Counted from the stretch's first letter, positions 16,805-25,800 are shown. The stretch: 50,299 bases of DNA from Oscillospiraceae bacterium (GCA_020054675.1 JAIHAL010000012.1:1-50299); one strand, 5' to 3'. Numbers and translations: made by a program. The notes: generated by a model from the letters alone, not told the origin.

Positions 16805-17620
16805 ATGAACAATCTCACGGCGTGGGAACGCCTTGAAATAATAAGAAACAAAATGCGCCCTACCGTAAGGGATTATATCCCTATGATTTTTGACGAATTC
16901 TTTGAAATGCACGGCGACAGGCTCTATGGCGACGACGGAGCTGTAATGGGCGGGGTTGCAAGCCTTTGCGGGCGCCCCGTTACGGTGATAGCTCAGGTTA
17001 AAGGCAGAAATATCGACGAAAATAAGGCATCAAATTTTGCAATGCCACATCCGGAAGGATACAGAAAGGCTTTAAGGCTTGCAAAGCAGGCGGAAAAATT
17101 CAAAAGGCCTGTGATTTGCTTCATAGATACTCCCGGCGCTTATTGCGGTGTCGAGGCGGAGCAAAGAGGACAGGGCGAAGCTATTGCACGCAACCTTAAA
17201 GAATTTATGATGCTTAAAACCCCCGTGGTTTCAATCGTCCTTGGAGAGGGCGGAAGCGGCGGAGCGCTGGCGCTTGGGGTGTGCGATGAGCTTGCTATGC
17301 TTGAAAATGCGCTGTATTCGGTTATTTCGCCGAGAGGCTTTGCCTCAATACTTTGGAAGGATGCTTCAAAGGAAAAGGAAGCATGCCAGATTATGAAAAT
17401 AACCGCAGAGGACCTTTTGGCCCTTGGCGTTGCCGAAAAAATAATCGAAGAGCCTCTTGGAGGGGCGCACAATGACCACAAACAAACCGCCGAAAACATA
17501 CATGAATATTTGTTGAAAGTGCTGGAACAAAAAAGCAAAATTCCTATTGACGTTTTGTTGGAGGAAAGATATACTAAGTTTAGAAAAATCGGCGATTTTT
17601 TAGAGGAAATAAACTATTGA
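16805..17620 (+). CDS. accA: Acetyl-CoA carboxylase, carboxyltransferase alpha subunit
   Basis: A 271-residue partner of AccD. The family blocks RPTVRDYIPMIFDEFFEMHGD, CFIDTPGAYCGVEAEQRGQ and VLGEGGSGGALALGVCDE are clear. It is shorter than the proteobacterial form (about 319) and lacks much of the N-terminal helical extension, as is usual in Firmicutes. The ATG follows the accD stop with no gap, indicating coupling for equal dosage. It is the last enzyme gene before acpP. Confidence 0.95.
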   Translation: MNNLTAWERLEIIRNKMRPTVRDYIPMIFDEFFEMHGDRLYGDDGAVMGGVASLCGRPVTVIAQVKGRNIDENKASNFAMPHPEGYRKALRLAKQAEKFKRPVICFIDTPGAYCGVEAEQRGQGEAIARNLKEFMMLKTPVVSIVLGEGGSGGALALGVCDELAMLENALYSVISPRGFASILWKDASKEKEACQIMKITAEDLLALGVAEKIIEEPLGGAHNDHKQTAENIHEYLLKVLEQKSKIPIDVLLEERYTKFRKIGDFLEEINY

Positions 17621-17645
17621 CAAAACAGGGATTTTAATGTATTTT
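17617..17645 (+). promoter_or_regulatory. Putative extra promoter for acpP
   Basis: TTGACA (17617-17622, over the accA stop) and TATTTT (17640-17645) are 17 bases apart. A second -10-like TATACT lies at 17677-17682. Together with the 116-base gap this suggests acpP gets additional transcription, as expected for an abundant protein. Confidence 0.45.
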
Positions 17646-17736
17646 AAATAGCGTGCATTTAAAAAAATAAAAAGGGTATACTGGCGGTGTAAACCGTTTT
17701 TGTATATAGATTAGATTTCAGAATGGAGGTACAGGA

Positions 17737-17964
17737 ATGGTATTTGAAAAGCTTAGAGATATCGTTGTTGAACAACTCGATGTCGATCCTGATAAGGTTA
17801 CAATGAGCGCGTCCATCACAGAGGACTTGGGAGCGGACTCACTTGATATCGTAGACTTGGTTATGTCGCTTGAAGAGGAATTCGATATGGAAATTCCGGA
17901 TGAGGCTGTTGAAAACATCAAGACCATCGGTGACATAGTTAAGTACATCGAAGACAATCAATAA
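17737..17964 (+). CDS. acpP: Acyl carrier protein
   Basis: A 75-residue acidic carrier that holds growing acyl chains on a 4'-phosphopantetheine arm. The attachment serine is Ser35 in [19 protein letters not shown], followed by the second helix motif. GGAGG precedes the ATG by 9 bases. Unusually for Firmicutes it is the last gene of the cluster rather than beside fabH; a strong terminator follows. Confidence 0.95.
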   Translation: MVFEKLRDIVVEQLDVDPDKVTMSASITEDLGADSLDIVDLVMSLEEEFDMEIPDEAVENIKTIGDIVKYIEDNQ

Positions 17965-17975
17965 GGCTGGGATAA

Positions 17976-18015
17976 AATCCCGTCAGGCAATGCAAATTGC
18001 CTGACGGGATTTTTT
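17976..18015 (+). terminator. Intrinsic terminator after acpP
   Basis: A perfect 16-bp stem (AATCCCGTCAGGCAAT with its complement, loop GCAA) followed by TTTTTATTT. It ends the fatty acid operon. Confidence 0.95.
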
Positions 18016-18052
18016 ATTTCCGTTTTATTGAATGGTTGTATATACGTACCAG

Positions 18053-18065
18053 TTAACTTAGTTAA
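18053..18065. promoter_or_regulatory. Palindrome upstream of the lacI-type gene
   Basis: TTAACTTAGTTAA is a perfect odd-centred palindrome about 35 bases before the promoter -35. It shares the TTAA half-sites with the downstream operator candidate and could be a regulator site; no protein can be assigned. Confidence 0.35.
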
Positions 18066-18088
18066 ATTTTATATTAAACAGCGATTTT

Positions 18089-18098
18089 GGAAACGTTT
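18089..18098. promoter_or_regulatory. Candidate LacI-family operator overlapping the promoter
   Basis: GGAAACGTTT holds the palindrome AAACGTTT with a central CG step, the layout of LacI/MalR/CcpA-type sites, just upstream of the -35 element. Confidence 0.45.
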
Positions 18099-18100
18099 TA

Positions 18101-18129
18101 TTGACAAAAGTGACAAATAAAATTATACT
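18101..18129 (+). promoter_or_regulatory. Promoter of the lacI-type regulator and mal operon
   Basis: Consensus TTGACA (18101-18106), 17 bases, then TATACT (18124-18129). The predicted transcript start is near 18136, leaving a leader of about 145 bases. Confidence 0.75.
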
Positions 18130-18145
18130 TAATAAGGACGGAAAT

Positions 18146-18159
18146 GTTAAACGGTTAAC
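18146..18159. promoter_or_regulatory. Candidate LacI-family operator downstream of the promoter
   Basis: GTTAAACGGTTAAC is a 12-of-14 palindrome with central CG, lying about 10 bases past the predicted transcription start. With the AAACGTTT site it brackets the promoter, as expected for autoregulation by the gene that follows. Confidence 0.5.
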
Positions 18160-18279
18160 GAACATATTTGCCATAATCATTTGATGCTTTTAAAATATTA
18201 TTATAAAAATATACAAAATAAACTGATTTTAAAGGGTTTGAATGAAGTAAAACGAGTAACATAAAAACGTGAGGGGCAA

Positions 18280-19341
18280 ATGGATAAGAGGATTACTATA
18301 CGCGATATTGCCAGAAGGGCAGGCGTTTCGGTTGCGACAGTATCAAATGTAATCAACGGGGTAAACAAAGCTTCAGACGGAACCAAAAAACTTGTTTTGC
18401 AGACAATAAAAGAAATGGGGTATCAGCCGAATTTGACCGCAAGGAGCCTTTCAATCAACCGTTCCCAAATGATAGGGGTACTGCTTCCCATTGATGAATC
18501 CACAACCGCAAGCTTGCTTTTGAGGGATAATCCGTTTTACGGGGAATTTATCAGCGGAGTCGAATACCAAGGCATGATGAGCGGATATGATGTCCTTATT
18601 TCCGGGTTCAGACCGGGACAAAGCTGCAGGGAATGGATTTTGAAAAGGGATTTGGACGGGATTGTTTTTGTGGGAAATTATACTGACGCAGTTTCAAGCG
18701 ATGCAAAAGAATTCGGGAGCCAGCTTGTGCTGGTGGATTCCTATGACGAGGGGCTGGAAAAGCACCACAGCGTAAACATTGACGATGTCCAGGGAGGATA
18801 TGCCGCAGCAAAGCATTTGCTTGACCTTGGGCATAAAAACATTGCAATAGCGGCTTCAAATATCTTGGTTGACGGGGCTATTTACAGGCGCTTTTGCGGA
18901 TATAAGGACGCTCTTTCGGAAAAAGGCATATCTGTGAGGAATGATTTTATTTTTCAAGATTCCCTTTCTTTTGACGGGGGATACCGCATAGGGCTTAGGA
19001 TTCTTGAAAATATCGGTCAAATAAGCGCCGTCTTTGCGGTGGCTGACATTATGGCATTCGGAATAATGAAGGCCTTTTATGAAAACGGCAAACAAATCCC
19101 GAGGGATTTGTCGATAGTGGGTTTTGACGACATTAAAACCTGCGAATATGTGATTCCGCCTTTGACATCTGTGCACCAGCCTGTTTACGAAAAAGGAATA
19201 ACCGCGGTCAATATACTTATAGATGCAATAAAAAATCCGGATATTCCTAAAAGAAATGTTTTATTTCCGCTTAAACTGACAGAAAGAGGTTCTACCATGA
19301 ATTTTTGTGAAAGGAGGCTTTTCAGTGGCGCTTGCTTATAA
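18280..19341 (+). CDS. LacI-family transcriptional regulator, probably of maltodextrin uptake
   Basis: A 353-residue regulator. Residues 5-25 form the LacI helix-turn-helix (TIRDIARRAGVSVATVSNVI) and the hinge helix NLTARSLS follows at about 51-58. The rest is a periplasmic-binding-type ligand domain with VGFDDIKTCEYVIPPLTSV near the C-terminus. A tail of about 17 residues follows the usual LTERGST end. Directly upstream of malEFG on the same strand, so it most likely senses a maltodextrin or related sugar and controls those genes and itself through the CG-centred palindromes before it. GAGGGG precedes the ATG. Confidence 0.88.
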   Translation: MDKRITIRDIARRAGVSVATVSNVINGVNKASDGTKKLVLQTIKEMGYQPNLTARSLSINRSQMIGVLLPIDESTTASLLLRDNPFYGEFISGVEYQGMMSGYDVLISGFRPGQSCREWILKRDLDGIVFVGNYTDAVSSDAKEFGSQLVLVDSYDEGLEKHHSVNIDDVQGGYAAAKHLLDLGHKNIAIAASNILVDGAIYRRFCGYKDALSEKGISVRNDFIFQDSLSFDGGYRIGLRILENIGQISAVFAVADIMAFGIMKAFYENGKQIPRDLSIVGFDDIKTCEYVIPPLTSVHQPVYEKGITAVNILIDAIKNPDIPKRNVLFPLKLTERGSTMNFCERRLFSGACL

Positions 19342-19429
19342 ACTTCCAAATGCGGCAGGTTTGCCGGCGCCGTAAAAAATATTTTACAGCAAAGGCAAAC
19401 AGATTTTTTGAGATGAGAGGAGTATAATT

Positions 19430-20746
19430 ATGAAAAAAACAGCAAAAAAAGCACTGGCATTGTTTTTAGGGGCATCGCTTTTGACAAGCCTTACGGCTTG
19501 CGGGCAGAAGGAAGCAAGCTCCAAGTCCGAGGAATCAAGCACATCGGCATCTGAAACATCAGCTTCGGCAAGCGAAAGCTCCAAGGCGGAGGAATTGGTT
19601 CCGGAAGAGGGAGCTTCCTTGAAGTTGTGGTATGACAACGAGGATTATAATGAAAAAATCGTTGAGATTTGGAACAAAAAATATCCGAATGTCGAATTGA
19701 CCGTTGAAAAAGTGGGCACTACTGATGCAAGGGCAAAGCTTGAAACAGACGGGCCTGCCGGACAGGGCGCAGATGTGCTTATTGTACCGCATGACCATGT
19801 TTCAGTTGCCGCAGAATCCGGATTGTTCCTCGAAATGGATAAATTTACAAACGAAATTAAAGAAAAATTTAAAAAGAATGCGGTCGATGCAGTTACATAT
19901 AAAGGTAAAATATATGCCTTTCCTTTTAGCGTAAAAACAATTGCCTTGTTTTACAACAAAGCTCTTGTTTCCGAGCCGGTAAAGACTTGGGATGAAATGA
20001 GGGAATTCGCAAAGTCATACAACGACCCTAAAAACAACAAGTTTGCCCTCCTTTGGCAGGCAACTGACGCTTATTTCGCTCATGGCTTCCTTGCCGGATA
20101 CGGGTATCAGATTTTCGGAGAGAAACATGACGACAAAACAAAAATCAACTGGGATACCCCGGAAGCTTTAAAGGGAATGGAATTTTACGCAACACTCAGG
20201 GATATTTATCCTGTTGCTTCACAGGATGCGACATGGGACGCCATGAACTCCATGTTCTCGGCAGGGCAGGCTCCATATGTAATAACCGGTCCGTGGTCGA
20301 TTAAGGATTTTGAAAAAGCCGGAGTGGACTTTGGAGTAGTGGAACTTCCCACGCTTCCTAACGGGAACCATCCGATTACTTTCTCGACTGTAGATACCGT
20401 ATGCGTAAGCTCGTTTACAAAATATCCTATCGCTTCAATGCTGCTTGCCCAGATGATAGCTGAAAACGAAGACGCATTGAAACTCCTTTACGATACTAAA
20501 AATGAACTTCCGGCAAGCAATGAAGCAAGCGGATATGATTTCATCAAGAACGACAAGTATCTGCCGGCAGTTGCAAAACAGTTTGATTACAGCATACCGA
20601 TGCCTTACATCCCTGAAATGTCAAATGTATGGACTCCTTATGCAAAGGCCTTTGTTGCAGTATGGGATAAGGTTCAGACTCCTGAAGAAGCTTTGAAAGC
20701 AGCTATGGATGAATTCAACAGCTCACTTAACAGCACGCTTAAATAA
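19430..20746 (+). CDS. malE: Maltodextrin-type ABC transporter substrate-binding lipoprotein
   Basis: A 438-residue family-1 solute-binding protein. Lipoprotein signal: KK-rich start, hydrophobic core, lipobox LTAC with Cys at residue 25. A Ser/Ala/Glu-rich linker (about 28-55) tethers the binding domain, which begins SLKLWYDNEDYNEKIVEIWN. Motifs such as GADVLIVPHDHV, AFPFSVKTIALFYNK and the tryptophan-rich sugar site (TGPWSIKDF, AKAFVAVWDKV) fit the MalE/MdxE group. The exact sugar is inferred. GAGAGGAG precedes the start. The 88-base gap from the regulator holds only weak hairpins. Confidence 0.9.
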   Translation: MKKTAKKALALFLGASLLTSLTACGQKEASSKSEESSTSASETSASASESSKAEELVPEEGASLKLWYDNEDYNEKIVEIWNKKYPNVELTVEKVGTTDARAKLETDGPAGQGADVLIVPHDHVSVAAESGLFLEMDKFTNEIKEKFKKNAVDAVTYKGKIYAFPFSVKTIALFYNKALVSEPVKTWDEMREFAKSYNDPKNNKFALLWQATDAYFAHGFLAGYGYQIFGEKHDDKTKINWDTPEALKGMEFYATLRDIYPVASQDATWDAMNSMFSAGQAPYVITGPWSIKDFEKAGVDFGVVELPTLPNGNHPITFSTVDTVCVSSFTKYPIASMLLAQMIAENEDALKLLYDTKNELPASNEASGYDFIKNDKYLPAVAKQFDYSIPMPYIPEMSNVWTPYAKAFVAVWDKVQTPEEALKAAMDEFNSSLNSTLK

Positions 20747-20781
20747 TATTCAGCATATTTTTTCAGCAAGGGGGTAGGGCA

Positions 20782-22083
20782 ATGAAAAAATCAACGCGGG
20801 CCGGAATCATGTCGGCGGTCGTTTGGGGCTCCGGTCAGCTTGCAAACGGGCAATGGGCAAAGGCAATCATTTTCTTTGTGGGGCAAATTATGCTTTTGTT
20901 TTGTTTTCCGTCGGTTTGTGATGGAATTTACGGGCTGGCTACTCTTGGCGAAACCAAAATGGTCATAAACGGCTCGAAAGTTACAATGGGCGACAACTCC
21001 ATCATACTGATGATTTTCGGAATCCTATGGCTTTTTGTGGCGGTGGCATTTTTGCTGCTGTACATATTCAACATACGCGATGCGGTTAAAAACGGCAGGC
21101 TGCGCGATGCCGGAAAAAAGCCTTTGAGGGTTAAGGAATGGTGGAGCAAAATAACGGACCGTTCGTTCCCGTATTTTGTTTTGCTGCCGACGATAATTCT
21201 GGTTTTTGTTTTTGTTGTATTGCCGATTTTGTTTGGCTTTTTGATAGCATTTACCAACTATTCCGCGCCGGACCATCTTCCTCCCAAAAATTTAATTGAC
21301 TGGGTGGGCTTTCAGAATTTTGCCGATATGTTCAGGCTGCCTATGTGGAACGATACTTTCGGAGGCGTTTTGCTCTGGACTGTTATTTGGGCAGTGGTAT
21401 CCACATTCACATGCTTTTTCGGAGGGCTGCTGATGGCCTGCCTGGTCAACAGCCGGCGGGTAAGGTTCAAGCGCTTTTGGAGGTCGATATACATCCTGCC
21501 GTGGGCCATGCCGGGAATGGTTTCGCTGCTCATATTCAGGAACATGTTCAACGGGCAGTTCGGGCCGATAAATACTTTCTTGCGGCAGGCAAATATAATT
21601 GAGCAGAACATACCATGGCTCTCCGATGCGCTGATGGCGAAAATAGTAATATTCATCGTTAATTTCTGGCTTGGTTTTCCGTATTTTATGGCTATGATGA
21701 CAGGGGTTATGACCAGCATTCCAAGCGAGCTGCTTGAAGCCGCACGAATTGACGGAGCTACGGCAAAAGATGAGTTCCGCAAGATAACCCTTCCCCTTGT
21801 TCTATACAGCACAGCGCCTTTGCTGATTATGTCGTTTGCGGGAAATTTCAACAACTTTAACGTGATTTATTTCCTGACAAACGGAAATCCTATAAATCCA
21901 TCGTACAAGTTTGCCGGTTCCACCGATATTCTTATCACGTGGATTTACAAGCTGACAAAAGACAACAGGCAGTTCCAAATGGCTTCGGTTATGTCCATAC
22001 TTGTATTTGTTGTGATTGCTTCCATTTCCACGTTTAATTTCCTGCGGACAAGAGCATTTAAAGAGGAGGATATGATGGGCTGA
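20782..22083 (+). CDS. malF: Maltodextrin-type ABC transporter permease, MalF
   Basis: A 433-residue membrane protein with an N-terminal hydrophobic pair (about 20-95) before the core permease domain, as in MalF/MdxF. The EAA loop is EAARIDGATAKDEFRKITLPL. It forms the transmembrane channel with MalG. It starts 35 bases after malE and its TGA overlaps the malG ATG by one base. Confidence 0.92.
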   Translation: MKKSTRAGIMSAVVWGSGQLANGQWAKAIIFFVGQIMLLFCFPSVCDGIYGLATLGETKMVINGSKVTMGDNSIILMIFGILWLFVAVAFLLLYIFNIRDAVKNGRLRDAGKKPLRVKEWWSKITDRSFPYFVLLPTIILVFVFVVLPILFGFLIAFTNYSAPDHLPPKNLIDWVGFQNFADMFRLPMWNDTFGGVLLWTVIWAVVSTFTCFFGGLLMACLVNSRRVRFKRFWRSIYILPWAMPGMVSLLIFRNMFNGQFGPINTFLRQANIIEQNIPWLSDALMAKIVIFIVNFWLGFPYFMAMMTGVMTSIPSELLEAARIDGATAKDEFRKITLPLVLYSTAPLLIMSFAGNFNNFNVIYFLTNGNPINPSYKFAGSTDILITWIYKLTKDNRQFQMASVMSILVFVVIASISTFNFLRTRAFKEEDMMG

Positions 22084-22988
22084 TGAGTACATTAAAAGCA
22101 GAAATAAAAAGTCCTCCGGTTTACAACATGGAAAGGCAATCCGCTTTTTCCATAGGCCACGCCTTTGCGGAGGTCATTAAAACGATTTTGACCTATGCGC
22201 TGCTCTGCATCATGGCGGTTTTTGTAATATCGCCAATCGTATGGATTATCGGGGCGTCGTTCAATAATGCAAGCAGTCTGCTTTCGGCGACGGCCATTCC
22301 TAAAAATCCGACGATTTCGCATTATGTGGAGCTATTTACGGAAACAAAATTTCCGTATTGGTACGCAAACACTTTTAAAATCGCCTGCATCAACATGGTG
22401 GTTTCGGTAATTCTGTCAATGCTTACCGCATATGTTTTTTCAAGGTTCCATTTTGTGGGCAAGAAAGCAGGGCTTTTGTCAATCCTTATCCTTCAGATGT
22501 TCCCGAGCTTTATGGGAATGATGGCGCTTTACAACATATTGTGGCAGCTTAATCTGCTGGATACGCATTTGGGATTGATTCTGACCTATGCGGTCGGACA
22601 GATTCCATACAACACATGGCTGATTAAAGGCTATCTGTCAAGCATCCCGAAAAGCTTGGATGAGGCCGCAAAACTGGACGGGGCAAGCAGCACAAGGATT
22701 TTTATTCAGGTTATTTTCCCGCTTTCAAAGCCGATTTTGACATTTGTGGCGCTTTCGCAGTTTATGGCGCCGTGGATGGATTTCATTTTCCCGAGGCTTA
22801 TTTTGTCAAGCTCAAAGAAAATGACTTTGGCAATAGGGCTTTACGATATGATTGCCGGAGATACAAACAACAACTTTACGACATTTGCTGCCGGTGCCGT
22901 ATTGGTTGCCGTTCCGATTACAATTTTATATGTTTGCCTGCAAAAGTACTTGATTCAGGGAATTATGGCAGGAGCAAACAAAGCATAG
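22083..22988 (+). CDS. malG: Maltodextrin-type ABC transporter permease, MalG
   Basis: A 301-residue permease with six predicted membrane helices. The EAA loop reads DEAAKLDGASSTRIFIQVIF. It pairs with MalF. No ATPase gene follows; a terminator does. In Firmicutes such systems commonly share a general MsmX/MalK-type ATPase encoded elsewhere, which is the likely case here. Confidence 0.92.
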   Translation: MSTLKAEIKSPPVYNMERQSAFSIGHAFAEVIKTILTYALLCIMAVFVISPIVWIIGASFNNASSLLSATAIPKNPTISHYVELFTETKFPYWYANTFKIACINMVVSVILSMLTAYVFSRFHFVGKKAGLLSILILQMFPSFMGMMALYNILWQLNLLDTHLGLILTYAVGQIPYNTWLIKGYLSSIPKSLDEAAKLDGASSTRIFIQVIFPLSKPILTFVALSQFMAPWMDFIFPRLILSSSKKMTLAIGLYDMIAGDTNNNFTTFAAGAVLVAVPITILYVCLQKYLIQGIMAGANKA

Positions 22989-22991
22989 CAT

Positions 22992-23040
22992 ATTACGCAT
23001 TGTTATTTGCTTTTAAAGCAATACAATGCGTAATCTTTTT
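22992..23040 (+). terminator. Terminator after malG
   Basis: ATTACGCATTGT pairs perfectly with ACAATGCGTAAT, an inner TTGCTT/AAGCAA pairing extends the stem, and CTTTTT follows. Confidence 0.85.
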
Positions 23041-23056
23041 ATGCGAAAATTTATTG

Positions 23057-23084
23057 TTGAAAAAAATCCTGATTATGATATAAT
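23057..23084 (+). promoter_or_regulatory. Putative promoter of the membrane protein-proS-lipoprotein operon
   Basis: TTGAAA (23057-23062), 16 bases, TATAAT (23079-23084), about 28 bases before the first start codon. Confidence 0.6.
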
Positions 23085-23112
23085 ATTCTTAAATATGCTT
23101 GGAGGAAAAGCG

Positions 23113-23358
23113 ATGAACGTAAATTACGATTCCCTTTTTATGATGCTTAAATTTGCGGGGGCAATGCTTGGAATTTTGCTTGTCGTGTTTATTTTGGCAG
23201 TGCTTACGCCGGTCTTGGCTAAAAAAGTCGACAAGCTGTTTAAAAAGGATGTTTCCGGCGGACAAAAAGATTTTCCGGATGTGAAGGGAATATACGATGC
23301 GCAGCTTCCCGGCGAAAATGATGAAAATAACGGAGAGGAAAACAAAGATGGCAAATGA
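23113..23358 (+). CDS. Small single-pass membrane protein of unknown function
   Basis: An 81-residue protein: a short outside segment, one strongly hydrophobic helix (about 10-35, [20 protein letters not shown]) and a charged C-terminal tail rich in Asp, Glu, Lys and Asn. ATG 23113 follows GGAGG by 8 bases. The layout superficially resembles OadG-type decarboxylase gamma subunits, but nothing else supports that. Its end overlaps the proS start by 11 bases. Confidence 0.65.
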   Translation: MNVNYDSLFMMLKFAGAMLGILLVVFILAVLTPVLAKKVDKLFKKDVSGGQKDFPDVKGIYDAQLPGENDENNGEENKDGK

Positions 23359-24787
23359 AAATAAAAAAATGGTCGATGCCATAACACCTATGGATGAGGA
23401 CTTTGCAAAGTGGTATACCGATATTGTAAAAAAGGCCGAACTCAGCGATTATTCCAGCGTAAAGGGATGCATGATAATCCGCCCGTACGGATATGCAATA
23501 TGGGAAAACATACAAAAAATCCTTGACGGAATGTTTAAGGCGCTGGGGCATGAAAATGTATATATGCCTATGTTTATCCCGGAAAGCCTTCTGCAAAAGG
23601 AAAAGGACCATGTAGAGGGCTTTGCTCCGGAAGTTGCGTGGGTTACCCACGGCGGAAGCGAAAAGCTTGAGGAAAGGCTTTGCGTTAGACCGACCTCCGA
23701 AACGCTCTTTTGCGACCATTATGCAAATGTAGTGCAGTCTTACAGGGATTTGCCAAAGCTTTACAATCAATGGTGCTCGGTTGTAAGATGGGAAAAAACC
23801 ACCCGTCCTTTCCTGCGTTCAAGGGAGTTCCTCTGGCAGGAGGGGCATACCTTGCATGAAACCCCAGAGGAGGCTATTGCCGAAACGGAGCAGATGCTTA
23901 ACGTTTATGCCGAGTTTTGCGAAAAATACCTTGCCATCCCCGTTGTAAAGGGAAGGAAAACCGACAGCGAAAAGTTTGCCGGAGCAGAGGCCACTTATAC
24001 AATAGAAGCCCTTATGCATGACGGAAAAGCTTTGCAAAGCGGAACATCGCATTATTTCGGCGACGGCTTTGCAAAGGCGTTCGGAATACAGTTCCTCGGC
24101 AGGGACAACCAGCTCCACTATCCGCATCAGACTTCATGGGGAGTCTCAACAAGGCTTATCGGCGGAATAATAATGACGCACGGCGACGACAACGGACTTA
24201 TGCTGCCTCCGGCAGTGGCTCCGGTTCAAGTGGTTATAATCCCGGTAGCACAGCACAAAGAGGGAGTCCTTGAAAAGGCAAGGGAAATCTTTGAGGAGCT
24301 TAAAAAGGATTTCAGGGTAAAGCTTGACGACAGCGAAAACACAGCAGGCTGGAAGTTTGCCGAATACGAAATGAGGGGCGTTCCGCTCAGGCTTGAAATA
24401 GGCCCTAAGGATATCGAAAACGGGCAGTGTGTGCTTGTGACAAGGCACAACCGCGTAAAGAGCTTTGCAAAGCTTGACAATCTTAAAGAGGAAATTGCTA
24501 AAAAGCTTGATGAGGTTCGCGACGGACTTTATGAAAGGGCGCTGAAAAATCGCGAAAACAGGACTTGGGCGGCGCGTGATTTAGAGGAAATGAAGAAGAT
24601 TTCCGCCGAAAACAACGGCTTTATAAAGGCAATGTGGTGCGGCAACCCGGAATGCGAGGACAAGCTCAAAGAAGCTGCCGGAGTTTCTTCGCGCTGCATG
24701 CCTTTTGAACAGGAAAACATCTCCGACAAGTGCGTTTGCTGCGGAAAACCGGCAAAGAGCATGGTGCTTTGGGGCAAGGCATACTGA
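23348..24787 (+). CDS. proS: Prolyl-tRNA synthetase, archaeal/eukaryotic-type (class without editing insert)
   Basis: A 479-residue class II synthetase that charges tRNA-Pro. The start [19 protein letters not shown], the motif-2 region [20 protein letters not shown] with EGHT, and a C-terminal zinc domain (CGNPEC...CVCCGKPAK, ending in a Tyr) place it in the short archaeal/eukaryotic-like group, which lacks the roughly 180-residue editing insertion of the bacterial form. This type is common in Clostridia. ATG 23348 is chosen for the GGAGAGG site upstream and the family N-terminus. Overlaps both neighbours. Confidence 0.93.
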   Translation: MANENKKMVDAITPMDEDFAKWYTDIVKKAELSDYSSVKGCMIIRPYGYAIWENIQKILDGMFKALGHENVYMPMFIPESLLQKEKDHVEGFAPEVAWVTHGGSEKLEERLCVRPTSETLFCDHYANVVQSYRDLPKLYNQWCSVVRWEKTTRPFLRSREFLWQEGHTLHETPEEAIAETEQMLNVYAEFCEKYLAIPVVKGRKTDSEKFAGAEATYTIEALMHDGKALQSGTSHYFGDGFAKAFGIQFLGRDNQLHYPHQTSWGVSTRLIGGIIMTHGDDNGLMLPPAVAPVQVVIIPVAQHKEGVLEKAREIFEELKKDFRVKLDDSENTAGWKFAEYEMRGVPLRLEIGPKDIENGQCVLVTRHNRVKSFAKLDNLKEEIAKKLDEVRDGLYERALKNRENRTWAARDLEEMKKISAENNGFIKAMWCGNPECEDKLKEAAGVSSRCMPFEQENISDKCVCCGKPAKSMVLWGKAY

Positions 24788-25473
24788 TGAAAGTCTTTAA
24801 TAAAATACTTTTAGTATTTATTGCTATATTTATACCGCTTGTATTATCGTCCTGCGGGGAAAAGCAGGACGATGCTCCCGGAGCGGAGCTTATAAAATCC
24901 GCAAAAGAGGCTTATGAAAAACTTGACAGCGCAAGGCTTGTGATAAAGGACTGCGATTCCGGAGAGGTAAAGCAGGAATTTATTTTCCGCTATGAGGGGA
25001 ATGTTTTAACGTATTCCTTTAAAAGCGTTTCGTTAAGCGGAGTATACTATGAGTATAATGACGGGAAAAGTTTGCAAATAGAAAACGGCGGGGAAGTAAA
25101 GACATACAAATGGCCAAGCGGGAATTTTAAAAAATACAAGCGCTCAAAGACCCATCCCAATGCTTCCGGCGGGATATTTTTCTACGAGCCGTCATGCATT
25201 TCAAAGGTAAGCGTAAATCCATCCGGCGACGGAACAATGGTCGATTACGAATATGATGTCAAATCGCTTTCAAAGAAAATGCAGACTTCCACATCGGAAG
25301 GGGAAATGACAGCTTTTCAAACACGCTATATTTTTGACGGCGACGGGAATTTTTCCATGCTGTACGAAACAAGCACTTTTGGCGATGCGGTTCATACCTA
25401 TACCATTGAAATCCTTGATAAAAATGCAGTCGAAAAGGTTGAAAATCCGATTGTAAGTAATGCACAAAAATAA
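24787..25473 (+). CDS. Putative lipoprotein of unknown function
   Basis: A 228-residue predicted lipoprotein. The signal peptide (FNKILLVFIAIFIPLVL) ends in lipobox LSSC with Cys at residue 23. The mature part is mostly beta-rich, reading EFIFRYEGNVLTYSFK and YEYNDGKSLQIENGG, reminiscent of LolA-like or outer-surface beta proteins, but no family is certain. Its ATG overlaps the proS stop by one base, so it is co-translated with a tRNA synthetase for no obvious functional reason. No terminator is evident before the ribosomal promoter. Confidence 0.7.
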   Translation: MKVFNKILLVFIAIFIPLVLSSCGEKQDDAPGAELIKSAKEAYEKLDSARLVIKDCDSGEVKQEFIFRYEGNVLTYSFKSVSLSGVYYEYNDGKSLQIENGGEVKTYKWPSGNFKKYKRSKTHPNASGGIFFYEPSCISKVSVNPSGDGTMVDYEYDVKSLSKKMQTSTSEGEMTAFQTRYIFDGDGNFSMLYETSTFGDAVHTYTIEILDKNAVEKVENPIVSNAQK

Positions 25474-25519
25474 GCAGAAAAATTCTCCGATTTCTACAAG
25501 AGATATTTTTGAAAAACTC

Positions 25520-25548
25520 TTGAAAAAAGTTGGCGGATGTGGTATTAT
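25520..25548 (+). promoter_or_regulatory. Putative promoter of the S10 ribosomal operon
   Basis: TTGAAA (25520-25525), 17 bases, TATTAT (25543-25548). A perfect TATAAT (25546-25551) overlaps. It precedes a leader of about 325 bases. Confidence 0.6.
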
Positions 25549-25556
25549 AATTCTTG

Positions 25557-25800
25557 CGTGACTGCACTGCTATTTTTGGATAGCATGATATGCGATGAAG
25601 CGAAAGGTTGCCGGCGGTATGCCGGGGAATTTTCGTGGAGTATGTCCGATTTTAAACCGGGCGGCTGTAATAATGAACACGGTATGTGCTTTGTGTCACT
25701 TGGCAATTGCTATGCTTTTTTGTGTGGCTGTTGGCATGAGCATGTTTTTGTGTCGTTTTTGATGGTCAACTCGGAAAACTGCGGTTTTTCGAGTTTTTTT
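25557..25800 (+). promoter_or_regulatory. Structured leader of the S10 operon with attenuator
   Basis: The 409 bases between the lipoprotein and rpsJ hold no credible gene. From the predicted transcript start there is a TGCTAT/ATAGCA hairpin (25568-25585), then a compact structure closed by GATATGC/GTATGTC (25587-25593 with 25640-25646), with CGAAA/TTTCG and CCGGC/GCCGG helices inside, and finally a terminator (25768-25801). The layout resembles ribosomal-protein leaders of Firmicutes S10 operons. The protein or signal that binds it is not known from the sequence. Confidence 0.55.

Noticed and set aside
23113..23358. OadG-type sodium pump gamma subunit
   Set aside because: Only a membrane helix plus charged tail is shared; no decarboxylase genes are near.
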